This document shows positions 8,706 to 18,444 of a stretch of 64,000 nucleotides of DNA, one piece after another (within the stretch, counting starts at the first letter, position 1; every line of letters begins with the position of its first letter). The stretch is from UBA2561 sp964577275. Its GTDB lineage: Bacteria > Bacteroidota > Bacteroidia > Cytophagales > Thermoflexibacteraceae. Both the position numbers and the translations under genes were made by a program. The stretch is taken from NCBI GenBank assembly GCA_964577275.1, contig CAZNYR010000005.1, positions 6,271-70,270 on the forward strand, in the 5' to 3' direction. The notes under the pieces were generated by a model. That model saw only the letters and a list, made by a program, of their open reading frames with translations. It searched no databases and was not told the DNA's origin.

Positions 8706-10264
8706 ATGAACCGAAAATTTCTTGTTTTTGCTGTATTATGCAGTATCTGCTACGCCAATCATGCACAATCCATCACGGCTCAAAAATATTGGGTCTTTTT
8801 TCAGGATAAACATACCAAAAATTACGACTATCAAAATCATTTAAGTCCAAAAACTATTCAAAATAGAATGCTACAAGGACTTGATTTAGAGCAATTTACA
8901 GACATTCCGCTGACACCTGATTATGTGCAAACGGTGGCGCAATATGTTCCCTTAGTTTGTCAATCCAAATGGTTGAACGCAGTTTCGGTTTGGGCAACAC
9001 CAGATCAAATCCAACGCCTAAAAAATGAAGCATTTGTTAAACAAATTTCTCGAATTAATACAAATTTAAAAATCACACAAATTGCCCCCAAATTTAATGA
9101 AAAAGAATTTAGTAAAGCCATTTCCGAAATGAATCCGAATGCCTTTCTGGAAGCCAATCTGACAGGTAAAAATATGACCATCGGCGTGATTGATGCAGGG
9201 TTCTATGGCGCACAAGAAAGTAGCTATCTCACACACATATTTAATAACAATAATATACTGGGAATCAGGGATTTAGTAAACCCAAAGAAGACCAAATTTT
9301 TTACCCAAAAAGACACCGAATCTGACGACCATGGCACCACCGTTTTACGCATGATTGCAGGCAATAAACTCAACACCAGACAAGAAGGTTTTGCGATGGA
9401 AGCTCAATTTTATTTGGCACGAACCGATGATGGAAATCATGAGTTTCGTGGCGAGGAAGATTATTGGATAAGTGCAATGGAATGGATGGATAGCCTTGGT
9501 GTGAGATTGATTAATACTTCATTGGGTTATTCTTCCGATTTTGATGACCCAAACGAAAATTATAAATCCGAACAGATGGACGGCAAAACCTCCAAAATTA
9601 CACAAATGGCGCAGTTAGCCACCGAAAAAAAAGGCATTTTGATTGTCGTTTCCGCTGGAAATGAAGGATATAGCTCGTGGCAAGTCCTCTCCGCCCCCGC
9701 CGATGCACAAGGTGTATTGTCAGTTGGTGCTACAAATAGTTATCAAATGAAAGCATTTTATAGCAGTATCNNNNNNNNNNCGGAACGGAAAGTTTGACCT
9801 ACATCAAACCCGAAGTTTCGTGTTATTCGGAGTCTGGAACTTCCTTTTCCGCCCCAATTATTACAGGCTTTGCGGCGTGTTTGATGCAAAAAAACCCGAC
9901 ATTATCCGCACAAGAAATCAAGCAAATTATCGAAAAATCAGCGCACCTATATCCTTACGGAAATAATTATGTTGGGTATGGGATTCCCAATGCCCAAAAA
10001 GCGTTATTACTACTTGATAATCAGAAAATTATGATTCAAAAAACCGTCAAAGCCATTGCCCAATTTGAGGTAGAACTAAATCCCGATTTTCCGAAAGAAA
10101 AACTCATATTATTTCATAAAAAAGATGCCTTTCGGATAATCAAACAGGAACACCAAAATATTGGCAAAAAGAGCATTTTTATTACACCACCAAAAAACAC
10201 CAAACGCACCACATTAATTTATGGCGATAGGCTTACCGAAATTGTTTGGGAAACCCAAAACTAA
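8706..10264 (+). CDS. S8 family subtilisin-like serine protease, split by an assembly gap
   Basis: The gene encodes a secreted subtilase. A signal peptide (MNRKFLVFAVLCSICYANHAQ) is followed by a propeptide-like region, then the catalytic domain: Asp163 in GVIDAGF, His209 in DDHGTT, the oxyanion-type block IVVSAGNEG, and the catalytic serine in SGTSFSAP after the gap. Ten N at 9771-9780 interrupt it. The reading frame differs by one on the two sides, so the true gap length is not 10 bp or not known. The missing piece should be short, since it falls in the stretch between FYSSI and YIKPEV that precedes SGTS in the family. About 75 residues follow the protease domain, without a recognised T9SS sorting tail. 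Confidence 0.85.
9771..9780. other. Assembly gap (10 N) inside the subtilase gene
   Basis: Ten unresolved bases. The open frame before it is frame 3 of the window and the frame after it is frame 2, so the placeholder length is not codon-consistent. The break should not be read as a natural frameshift. Confidence 0.95.
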
Positions 10265-10286
10265 AGATTACATTTGCCAAAATGAT

Positions 10287-10317
10287 GATTTGCCAAGTTT
10301 TAAAATCTTGGCAAATC
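10287..10317 (+). terminator. Possible terminator hairpin after the subtilase gene
   Basis: GATTTGCCAAG at 10287-10297 pairs exactly with CTTGGCAAATC at 10307-10317, loop of 9 nt. It lies about 20 bp after the stop codon. The T-run is weak. The remainder of the interval to 10533 holds no supported gene. Confidence 0.5.
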
Positions 10318-10532
10318 TATACAAGTCATTGATTTTCAGGTTATTTCATGGTCGAAATGTTATCCTCAGGATTTCTATCCACCAATTTAAAATATGGGTC
10401 AATGCCTGTGGCGCAAAACATCCAAATCATCATGGGTCGTAAGAAAACATTTTTGGTAGTATCTTGTGTTTGATGCGTGATATTTTACTTCATTTAGACA
10501 GTTTGACGTACTATCATTTAATTCTGAAATAC

Positions 10533-11420
10533 ATGAAAAAATTAAATTATTTGCTACTCTTTTGGGTATTTTTTGGGGGTATGGGCTTAGAATCTTACGC
10601 TCAACTTTTATGGAAAATTAGTGGAAATACGCTCAAAAATCCTTCGTATTTGTATGGCACGATTCACGTAACTGACCAACGGGTTTTTCAGTTTGGCGAT
10701 TCGGTTTTGCCCAAATTTGCGGAGGTCGATGCCTTTGCAGGCGAAATGATTTTCGATAATTCGATGAATATGATGCTCGAAACAATTTCTTTTATGGTCA
10801 TGCCTAATGATACGACTTTGTCCGATTTATTACCTGAAAAAGAATATCTCGAAACTCGAACTTATTTAGAAAAAGAATTTGGTTTTATGACCAATTATAT
10901 CCTTAAATTCAAACCCATCTTAATCGCCACGATGCTGACCGAACAACGCAGCCAACAAAAAAAAGTAGTATCCAACGGAATGATTCTGGATTTGTATTTT
11001 CAACAGCTTGCCCAAGAAAAAAAAATGGAACTCATTGGTTTAGAAACATTTGAGGAGCAAGCCGAAGCCTTTGACGGCATTCCGCTTGAGCAACAAGCCC
11101 AAATGTTATACCAACAAATTACATCGCCCGAACCACCCGAAGATACTTACGAACAACTCTTGGAATTGTATTTGACCGAAAATCTGGACGGATTATACAA
11201 TTATACGCTTGCCGAAATGGATGATAAAACAACCCAAAAATTACTTATCGAACGCAATATCAAGATGGCGAACCGAGCAAATAAAATGATGCCAAAAAAA
11301 AGTTTGTTTATTGGAATTGGGGCGGCGCACTTGATGGGCAAAAAAGGGGTCGTTCAGTTATTGAGAGAATTAGGCTATACCGTTGAGCCTGTGAAACTTA
11401 ACAAAATGAAAACCGAATAA
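10533..11420 (+). CDS. TraB/GumN family protein
   Basis: This 295-residue protein starts at the ATG at 10533, where MKKLNYLLLFWVFFGGMGLESYAQ forms a Sec signal peptide; the longer in-frame start lacks one. The mature protein matches the TraB/GumN family. It opens with LWKISGNTLKNPSYLYGTIHVTD, whose GTIH motif is the conserved N-terminal signature, and ends with a second motif, IGAAHLMGKKGVVQLLRELGY. Such proteins are suspected metal-dependent proteases of the Tiki type, which use the same GxxH pair, but the activity in bacteria is not established. It is probably periplasmic. It converges with pfaD, with a shared hairpin between them. Confidence 0.85.
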   Translation: MKKLNYLLLFWVFFGGMGLESYAQLLWKISGNTLKNPSYLYGTIHVTDQRVFQFGDSVLPKFAEVDAFAGEMIFDNSMNMMLETISFMVMPNDTTLSDLLPEKEYLETRTYLEKEFGFMTNYILKFKPILIATMLTEQRSQQKKVVSNGMILDLYFQQLAQEKKMELIGLETFEEQAEAFDGIPLEQQAQMLYQQITSPEPPEDTYEQLLELYLTENLDGLYNYTLAEMDDKTTQKLLIERNIKMANRANKMMPKKSLFIGIGAAHLMGKKGVVQLLRELGYTVEPVKLNKMKTE

Positions 11421-11431
11421 AAACCAAAAAA

Positions 11432-11459
11432 ACCAAGACTTTGCATACAAAGTCTTGGT
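11432..11459 (-). terminator. Terminator hairpin of pfaD
   Basis: ACCAAGACTTTG at 11432-11443 pairs exactly with CAAAGTCTTGGT at 11448-11459, loop of 4 nt. On the minus strand the stem is followed by a long T-rich stretch, which fits termination of pfaD. It also lies just past the stop of the convergent TraB gene. Confidence 0.75.
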
Positions 11460-11527
11460 AAAATGTGATTCAAATTTATATTTTATTTTATGTTCTATTT
11501 TAACAAAAACAGTACATGAGTTCAAAA

Positions 11528-13117
11528 TTAGGACGGGCGATAACTTTCCAATTCGGAAGGCAATAAAATTCCCTGCATTTTGAGTTGTTGAATCCGATAC
11601 AAATACGCTGCGCCCGTCATAATTTCTTGGGCAACTTGTGGAGCGGTTCGATTTTCGGGCTGTTCGAGCCAAGTGCCTCGTACCCAGTCATTAAATGCGC
11701 CCATCGCCTGTCCACACCAAATTTGGTAATCCATTTCTCGTCCTTGCGTCCCTGCATTAGCCCAATTTGAGGATAACCCCAAATACCAACGGAAAATCAA
11801 TGCCATTTTGCGTTTGGGATTATTTTCGGCTCGTGTGATTTGTTCGGGGTCGCGCTCATTAAAAAATGTGATGCAATTTTCCCAAATGGTTTCGAGCGGA
11901 TTTCGGAAAATGGTTTTTTCGAGTTTTTGGCGTTCGGTCATCGGAATTTCATCGATGGATTCATATTCTCGATAAAGTTCGTAAAGTCGTTGCGCCCGCA
12001 TCGGAAACAACGTTCCTCGTTTCAAAACTTGTAATTTTACGCCCATTTCAAACATATCAGAAGCGGGTGCCATCATGACATCCGCCATGCCAGCTTGCGC
12101 CAATAATTTTCGGACGTGTGGCGAAGTGCCAGATTCAACGCAGGCTTGATTAACCGACCCCGTAACCACATAGGATGCGCCCATCATAAATGCGCCCAAT
12201 GCTGATTCGGGTGTTCCGATACCGCCTCCAGCTCCCACCCGAACGGGGGAAGCAAAATTGTACTTTTTCTGGATTTCATTTCGTAAGGCAATCATCGAAG
12301 GCAATAAATTGACCAACGGACGATTATCGGTATGCCCCCCCGAATCGGCTTCGACAGTAATGTCATCTGCCATCGGAACAAGCTCGGCTAATCGGGCTTG
12401 TTTTTCTGTAATTTTGCCCGCCTGAACTAATTGAGCAACCATTTTTTGGGGGGCGGGTTGCATAAACTTTTCGCCCACTTCTCGGCGTGAAACCTTGGCA
12501 ATCACTTTGTTACCAATTTGGATTTGCCCTTGCGAATTGGTCGAAAGTCCAGCCACTCGATAATAAATAATGTGCGGAGTTAAATCCAAGAAAGCCGAAG
12601 CCTCGACAATTTTTACGTTATTTTTCAGGAATAATTCGACCGCTTCGCGTTCTAAGGCTTCTTCGTTTGGACTATGAATGAGATTAAAAGCATACGCCCG
12701 ATTGCCGACAGCAAATTGAATTTTTCTAATAGCCTCCAATACTCGTGAAGGCACCAAGCCCGCTGCTCCGAAGGATGCCAACATTTGATGTTTTGCCATC
12801 GCAATGACCAAATCTTCGGAGGCGATACCGTTTGCCATGGCACCTGTTTTGTAGGCATATTTGACGTTATAAAAATCTCGAAACGAGGCATCGCCCAAAT
12901 TTTCGGGCATCACCGCAGGCAATTCAGCGATGCTATCGGCTTCCTGAGAAATACCATTCGAGGAGGCAATACCGATGCCGATTTCGCCTTTGAGATTTCG
13001 TACCACAAAGGCACTTTGCGAAAAATGAAGTAAATTTTGACGAATACCCGCCACATCAAACGCCAAATTCGAGAGTTGGACTCGGCGAAGCGTGGGCGTA
13101 GAAATTGAATATTGCAT
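11528..13117 (-). CDS. pfaD: PfaD family enoyl reductase (PUFA/polyketide synthase trans-ER)
   Basis: This 529-residue protein matches PfaD, the free-standing FMN-dependent enoyl reductase of polyunsaturated fatty acid synthases, also seen with trans-AT polyketide synthases. The fold is a TIM barrel of the nitropropane-dioxygenase/FabK type. Visible family blocks are GIGIASSNGISQEADSI near residue 48, FGAAGLVPSRV, DDITVEADSGGHTDNRP in the flavin region, VRVGAGGGIGTPESALGAF in the phosphate-binding part, and ASYVVTGSVNQAC. The C-terminal extension with FRWYLGLSSNWANAG and the helical tail are PfaD-specific. The partner pfaA, pfaB and pfaC genes are not in the window, so this copy is an orphan here. 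Neighbours on both sides are on the other strand. Confidence 0.88.
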   Translation of the reverse strand: MQYSISTPTLRRVQLSNLAFDVAGIRQNLLHFSQSAFVVRNLKGEIGIGIASSNGISQEADSIAELPAVMPENLGDASFRDFYNVKYAYKTGAMANGIASEDLVIAMAKHQMLASFGAAGLVPSRVLEAIRKIQFAVGNRAYAFNLIHSPNEEALEREAVELFLKNNVKIVEASAFLDLTPHIIYYRVAGLSTNSQGQIQIGNKVIAKVSRREVGEKFMQPAPQKMVAQLVQAGKITEKQARLAELVPMADDITVEADSGGHTDNRPLVNLLPSMIALRNEIQKKYNFASPVRVGAGGGIGTPESALGAFMMGASYVVTGSVNQACVESGTSPHVRKLLAQAGMADVMMAPASDMFEMGVKLQVLKRGTLFPMRAQRLYELYREYESIDEIPMTERQKLEKTIFRNPLETIWENCITFFNERDPEQITRAENNPKRKMALIFRWYLGLSSNWANAGTQGREMDYQIWCGQAMGAFNDWVRGTWLEQPENRTAPQVAQEIMTGAAYLYRIQQLKMQGILLPSELESYRPS

Positions 13118-13235
13118 TTGTTAGAGGTATAGATTCAGACTTCAAAGGCACAAAAATACGATTATTCTGCCAATACCTTATGTTTTTGACCAAGATTTAC
13201 TAAATTGGTTTTTTATCAAAATTAATACATCACGC

Positions 13236-14216
13236 ATGAAAGCCGTTTTGATTCAACGTTTTGGGGATGCCAACCAGTTGGCGTTCGGAAATTGGGAAAA
13301 ACCCATGCCAAAACCGCACCAACTTTTGGTACGGGTGCAGGCAACCGCCCTGAATCGGGCGGATATTTTGCAACGGCAAGGCAAATATCCGCCCCCAAAA
13401 AACGCCAGTCCAATTTTAGGACTCGAAATTGCAGGCGAAGTTGTGGAAGTGGGACAACACTGTACGAAATACAACATCGGCGACCTCGTTTTTGGATTAC
13501 TTTCGGGCGGAGGATACGCCGAATTTGCGGTGATTGCCGAAAATATGGCGTTGCCCATACCTCAAAATTGGACTGCCGAACAAGCTGCCGCCGTGCCTGA
13601 AGTTTTTTTGACCGCCTATCAAACCTTACATTGGTTAGGAAAAATTCAAAAACACGAAAAAACATTAATTCATGCAGGCGGAAGTGGAATAGGAACGGCT
13701 TTAATTCAGTTGGCAAAATGTATGGAAAACGAAATCTTTGTTACGGCTTCCGAAATAAAACACAAAAAATGTAAATTATTGGGCGCAAATCATACGCTTG
13801 ATTATCAGACGATTGATTTTCAAAAAGAAATTCTTGGAAAAACTGCGCAAAAAGGCGTAAACCTGATTATTGATGTGGTGGGCGCACCTTATTTTATGCC
13901 GAATCTAAAGGCATCAAGTTTGGATGCTCGAATTATTATGCTGGCACTCATGGGCGGATTTAAAATTTCAGAAATTAATATTGCTTATATTTTAACAAAA
14001 AGATTACAGATTATAGGTTCTACATTACGTTCACGAACATGGGATTATCAGGCAAAATTAACGGCAGATTTTTGGAAATATGCCCAATCAAAATTTGAGA
14101 ATCAAACCTTACGTCCCGTGATTGATTCGGTGTGGGAATGGGAAAATGTGGTGCAGGCACATCAATATATGGAAGCCAATCAAAATTTTGGAAAAATTAT
14201 TTTAAAAGTAACCTAA
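13236..14216 (+). CDS. NAD(P)H:quinone oxidoreductase, zinc-independent MDR family
   Basis: This 326-residue protein belongs to the medium-chain dehydrogenase/reductase superfamily, quinone oxidoreductase (PIG3-type) branch. ALNRADILQRQGKYPPP near residue 34 and GLEIAGEVVEVG are the N-terminal signature. AAVPEVFLTAYQTL and the cofactor motif GGSGIGTALIQLAK identify the NADPH-binding Rossmann domain. The structural zinc cysteines of alcohol dehydrogenases are absent, as expected for this branch. The length is normal. The hybrid kinase gene starts 40 bp downstream on the same strand and may be co-transcribed. The substrate is probably a quinone or reactive carbonyl. Confidence 0.88.
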   Translation: MKAVLIQRFGDANQLAFGNWEKPMPKPHQLLVRVQATALNRADILQRQGKYPPPKNASPILGLEIAGEVVEVGQHCTKYNIGDLVFGLLSGGGYAEFAVIAENMALPIPQNWTAEQAAAVPEVFLTAYQTLHWLGKIQKHEKTLIHAGGSGIGTALIQLAKCMENEIFVTASEIKHKKCKLLGANHTLDYQTIDFQKEILGKTAQKGVNLIIDVVGAPYFMPNLKASSLDARIIMLALMGGFKISEINIAYILTKRLQIIGSTLRSRTWDYQAKLTADFWKYAQSKFENQTLRPVIDSVWEWENVVQAHQYMEANQNFGKIILKVT

Positions 14217-14256
14217 ACGTATTGAAAATCAATTTATTAAGAATATCGTTTAATAA

Positions 14257-17200
14257 ATGGAAAATTTATTTCGGGGCATTTTGGAGCATATTCCGCACGC
14301 TGTTTCGGTCAAAAGCCTGAAAACAGGGATATTTGTGTATGCGAATATACAAGAGGCAAATTTATTTAATTTCCCTGATAATCAGTTTATTATCGGGAAA
14401 ACAGATGCTGAATTATATTCTTCGAATCATGCACGAACAAACGAAATCCGCGACCAAGAAGCACTTCATCAACAGGCTGACGAACACATCCATCACTATG
14501 CCATTATTCAAAATCGGAGTTTGCGTTTTATGAAAACAAGGCGGCGTATCTTGCAGGATGATGCTCAAAATCCTGTCTATATTTTACGTATTACCGAAGA
14601 TATTACAGACCTACAAAAACAAGAGAAAACAGCACAAAATGCCGATATTAATTTGCGTGCCGTACTCGAAGGTTATGAAAATGCCACGATTATTACCAAT
14701 ATATTTGGGCGAATTATGATTTATAATAATTTGGCAAACAGGATATTACAAAAATCATATCAGAAAAGCATCGAACTCGAAGGCAACATCGAAGATTTAA
14801 TTCCGAAGGATAGTCTGGAGAATTTTAGAATACATTTTCGACAAGCCTGCCAAGGCAAATCGTTACGCTTCAAGACGCAATATCAACGGGAAAATCACGC
14901 GATAGGATATGGCGAATTTCGGTATATTCCTCTTTATGATGTGTTAAATAAGCGTGTCAGAAGGGTAATTATTACATTCACAGACACTACCACACGAGTT
15001 GCAAAACAAAAACGTATCAATGATTTACATCGGCAACTTACTGAAGAGCGCAATCAATTAAGACGCAAACAACGAGAACATTTAGTCTTGCAAAAAGGTT
15101 ATCTCGATAACCGTGAACAGCTACAATTATTGGCAAATAATTCGAGCGAATTAATCGCCACCAGCAAGCCAGATGGCACCATTTCGTATGTCAGCCCCTC
15201 GACCGAACGTTTTATGGGCTATGGGCGTGCCGAACTTTTGGGCAAAAATTTGGTAGAATTTTTTCATCCTGACGATTTGGATGACTTGCAAATTGAATCG
15301 CAAAAACAAGCCGTCAAATCGTCCAAAGAAATTAAGCTCACTCATCGTTTATTGACCAAACATCGAGGTTATATTTGGGTCGATACGATACTCAGATATT
15401 TGCATGATGCGGAGGACAGGGCATATAGTTTGCAGATTTCATCGCGTGATGTTACGCCTCGCATCAAAGCCCATGAAGCACTCAAACAATCAGAAAATCG
15501 TTATAAATCCCTGTTTAACAGTGGGAACGATGGGATTATTATCCTCAAAATTTTGTCGGACAAACTTCAATTTGTCGAAGTAAATACGATTGCCTGTCAG
15601 ATGTTAGGTTATTCTCGTGGCGAATTATTGACCAAAAATTTGCATGAAATTACGGGGCAGACCCAAGCGCATCGCATCGACCGCCTGTTGCGCCTTCATC
15701 AAAATCATACGTTAGAATCTTACATCACGACAGCTTCAGGGCAAAATATACCTGTCGAACTAAGCACGACCGCCGTTACGTATTCGCCTCAAGAAGAGAT
15801 TCAGATTGTCATTCGGAATATTGCCGAACGTAAACAAGCCGAAATTAATCGCAAAGCACGAGAAATTGCCGAGCGTTCGCTCCGCTTTAAAACCGATTTT
15901 TTGGCGAATATGAGCCACGAAATCCGAACGCCCATGAACGGCATTTTGGGCATGACTCGGCTACTGCTCGATACCGAACTGGACGATAAACAAAGCCGCT
16001 ATGCCGAAACTATCTGTCGGAGTTCCAGTAACTTACTGCTGATTTTGAATGATATTCTTGACCTTTCCAAACTCGAAGCGGGCAAACTCAAACTACAATC
16101 CAAGCCCTTCGATTTGTGGCACACTTTGCAAACCATCGAAGGACTTTTTGAGGCATTAATCCTCCAAAAAAGATTGGATTTGACTATCCAAAAATCACCC
16201 GAAATCCCTCGTTATATCGTTGGCGATGAGCAACGACTGACGCAAATTATGACCAACTTAATAGGTAATGCCATTAAATTTACAAATCAAGGTTTTATCA
16301 AAGTTTTTATCAATTTTATGGATGAAAATAACCAAAACATACTTAAACTTGAAGTAGTCGATACGGGACGAGGAATTGAAAAAAAACATTTGGGAAAACT
16401 ATTTGAAAAATTTTATCAAGTCCAAAATGATGCTTATGCCAAAGAAGAAGGCACGGGCTTAGGCTTGACGATATGTCGTGAGTTGGTACGTTTATGGAAC
16501 GGCAAAATTGGGGCAGAAAGTCAGGAAGGAAAAGGCAGTACATTTTGGTTTACGATGCCTTTTGAGCGAGCAAACTCTGAGGAAATCGAATCGCTACGGA
16601 TTTTGCAAAATACTAAAATTTCGGACATTAGATTTGAAAATATCACGGTCTTGGTCGCCGAGGATAACTATGTAAATCAGGAAGTAACACGAATTACGCT
16701 CGAAAATGCGGGTTGTCGGGTGGTCATTGCCAAAGACGGCAAAGAAGCCTTAGATTTTGTCCGAAATCAAAATTTTGACCTCATTTTGATGGATATTCAA
16801 ATGCCCGTCCTGAACGGAATTATTGCCACACAATTAATCCAGAAAAAATATAAAAGACGAGGCGATAAACCGCCACCCATCATCGGATTCAGTGCCAATG
16901 TGATGGAAGGAAATGCCGAACGATACATCAGTTTGGGCATGACCGATTACATGACCAAACCATTCGAGCCTGCATTTTTGTTCCAAAAGATGAGCCAGTA
17001 TTTGCCTGAAAAATTTGTTAAAAACACAAAAAATAATCAAAATAAAACATTAAATTTAGAATCAAAAAATTCTAAAAATGTAGCTATTATCAACCGAACA
17101 GTTGTTGAACAAATTAAGACTTTGGCACAAGGAAATGAAAAGTATGTGAATCATTTATTCGAGTCTTTTTATGCGGATTCTGAAAATTTATTACATACTT

Positions 17201-17430
17201 CCGAACAAGCATTGGAAAACCAAGATTTTGTAGAATTACAAAAATCAATTCACACACTTAAAGGATTAGCGGGAACAATCGGAGCAACACGGCTTTTTGA
17301 GCAATCAAAAGTAATTCATGACGAGCTAAAGGCACAGAATCATGAAAAATTGGCTGAAAACATACAAAACTTACGTCAAGTTTATGAGCAAACAGCTCAC
17401 GAAATGCGTATTATTTTTGCTCAAGAATGA
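14257..17430 (+). CDS. Multi-PAS hybrid histidine kinase with receiver and Hpt domains
   Basis: This 1057-residue soluble sensor kinase contains no membrane helix. Four PAS-type sensory units lie at roughly 1-120, 130-250, 290-405 and 410-530, with a short coiled coil near 250-285. The dimerisation domain carries phospho-acceptor His554 in ANMSHEIRTPMNGILG. The ATPase domain shows the N-box NLIGNAIKF, DTGRGIEKK and EGTGLGLTICRELV. A receiver domain follows with VLVAEDNYVNQEV and phospho-acceptor Asp846 in LILMDIQMP. A C-terminal Hpt domain has His999 in HTLKGLAGTIG. It therefore holds a full internal phosphorelay. The output partner is not adjacent. The absence of a transmembrane segment argues for a cytoplasmic signal such as redox state or a small ligand. 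Confidence 0.9.
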   Translation: MENLFRGILEHIPHAVSVKSLKTGIFVYANIQEANLFNFPDNQFIIGKTDAELYSSNHARTNEIRDQEALHQQADEHIHHYAIIQNRSLRFMKTRRRILQDDAQNPVYILRITEDITDLQKQEKTAQNADINLRAVLEGYENATIITNIFGRIMIYNNLANRILQKSYQKSIELEGNIEDLIPKDSLENFRIHFRQACQGKSLRFKTQYQRENHAIGYGEFRYIPLYDVLNKRVRRVIITFTDTTTRVAKQKRINDLHRQLTEERNQLRRKQREHLVLQKGYLDNREQLQLLANNSSELIATSKPDGTISYVSPSTERFMGYGRAELLGKNLVEFFHPDDLDDLQIESQKQAVKSSKEIKLTHRLLTKHRGYIWVDTILRYLHDAEDRAYSLQISSRDVTPRIKAHEALKQSENRYKSLFNSGNDGIIILKILSDKLQFVEVNTIACQMLGYSRGELLTKNLHEITGQTQAHRIDRLLRLHQNHTLESYITTASGQNIPVELSTTAVTYSPQEEIQIVIRNIAERKQAEINRKAREIAERSLRFKTDFLANMSHEIRTPMNGILGMTRLLLDTELDDKQSRYAETICRSSSNLLLILNDILDLSKLEAGKLKLQSKPFDLWHTLQTIEGLFEALILQKRLDLTIQKSPEIPRYIVGDEQRLTQIMTNLIGNAIKFTNQGFIKVFINFMDENNQNILKLEVVDTGRGIEKKHLGKLFEKFYQVQNDAYAKEEGTGLGLTICRELVRLWNGKIGAESQEGKGSTFWFTMPFERANSEEIESLRILQNTKISDIRFENITVLVAEDNYVNQEVTRITLENAGCRVVIAKDGKEALDFVRNQNFDLILMDIQMPVLNGIIATQLIQKKYKRRGDKPPPIIGFSANVMEGNAERYISLGMTDYMTKPFEPAFLFQKMSQYLPEKFVKNTKNNQNKTLNLESKNSKNVAIINRTVVEQIKTLAQGNEKYVNHLFESFYADSENLLHTSEQALENQDFVELQKSIHTLKGLAGTIGATRLFEQSKVIHDELKAQNHEKLAENIQNLRQVYEQTAHEMRIIFAQE

Positions 17431-17533
17431 TGATAAATTTTGTGTATTACAGGTTTTTATCCAAAAAAACGGCGTGTTATTTGCGGATATTTGATGTGTT
17501 TCTTAGCTTTACTTGAGAGAAATTACGAAAAAA

Positions 17534-18316
17534 ATGAGAGAATATCCTGTATTATTTGTGGCGCATGGCTCGTTAGAAGAGGCGGTTAAAAATCCCGAAG
17601 TGGAGCGGATGTTTCGCCAAATTCGGGAGGCACACATCCCCGTAAAGCCCAAAGCGGTGGTCGTTATTTCTTCGCAATGGAAAAATACGGATATTACGCT
17701 AACGGCGGATGATGAACTTTCGCCCATTGATGAGGGATTTGCACCGGATTTATATTTGAACTCATATACGGTCAAGGGTAATCTCAAATTATGCGATAAA
17801 ATTTGTGATATTTTTGTTGATAATCGCCTGACAATCAGAGAGAAACGAAATCGAGGGCTTGACCATGGCGCACTCATTCCGATGCAATTTATGTTTCCCG
17901 AAGCCGATGTGCCTGTCATTCAGTTGTCTTTGGCATACAAATTGAGCCCCGAATATCATGTCCAAGTGGCGCGCGTGTTGCGTTATCTGAAACGAGGTTT
18001 TGGCATTTTATTTGTTGCAAGTGGCGGAATTATCGGCAATCTTGCTGAATTTCAGGCTGATAGCACCGAAGAACCCGACCCATGGGTCAAAGATTTTGAG
18101 GGTGAAGTGTGTGATATTTTACTCAAAGACACGCCCGATGAGCATACCAAAAAATTAATGCGACTATTTTATCACGATTTATTCCGCAAGGCACATCCGA
18201 CCGCCGAGTATTTTATGCCTTTGGTTATGGCTGCCGAAATTGGTGGCGAGGTCGAAAAAATCTACGAAGGCTACCAACAAAAAAACTATTCGATGCTCTC
18301 TTTTCGGTTTGATTAA
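17534..18316 (+). CDS. LigB/DODA-family protein with a degraded metal site
   Basis: This 260-residue protein has the fold of the extradiol dioxygenase class III family (LigB, PF02900), YgiD/DODA branch. It retains the N-terminal AHGS histidine and LDHGALIPMQFMFPEADVPV with its histidine. Three histidines conserved in the family are replaced: the ISAHW position reads SSQW, the GxxVHNL position reads GGIIGNL, and the PxxHYLPL position reads AEYFMPL. Metal coordination is therefore unlikely to be normal, so this may be a non-catalytic or re-purposed member. The ATG at 17534 (MREYPVLFVAHGS) is preferred over a TTG 21 bp upstream. It is flanked by the hybrid kinase and a Pif1-like helicase on the same strand. 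Confidence 0.8.
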   Translation: MREYPVLFVAHGSLEEAVKNPEVERMFRQIREAHIPVKPKAVVVISSQWKNTDITLTADDELSPIDEGFAPDLYLNSYTVKGNLKLCDKICDIFVDNRLTIREKRNRGLDHGALIPMQFMFPEADVPVIQLSLAYKLSPEYHVQVARVLRYLKRGFGILFVASGGIIGNLAEFQADSTEEPDPWVKDFEGEVCDILLKDTPDEHTKKLMRLFYHDLFRKAHPTAEYFMPLVMAAEIGGEVEKIYEGYQQKNYSMLSFRFD

Positions 18317-18395
18317 GACAGACGTTATATCAAAATTAATTTGTAAAAATTTACCTGAAGATACATTTCATATCATCAAATATGACGGTTTTTCG

Positions 18396-18403
18396 TAACT
18401 TTG
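18396..18403 (+). promoter_or_regulatory. Bacteroidota -7 promoter box (TAACTTTG)
   Basis: TAACTTTG matches the TAnnTTTG consensus of the Bacteroidota housekeeping sigma factor exactly. It sits 42 bp before the ATG at 18445. This explains why the longer in-frame start at 18382 is unlikely to be used. I see no convincing -33 TTTG element. Confidence 0.5.
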
Positions 18404-18444
18404 TAAACTATTTCAGGGCAAAAATTACGTTAAAACTTAACAAT

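Noticed and set aside
13222..13716. 164-codon minus-strand ORF opposite the quinone oxidoreductase
   Set aside because: It lies wholly inside a clear MDR gene and gives a basic, arginine-rich translation typical of a shadow frame.
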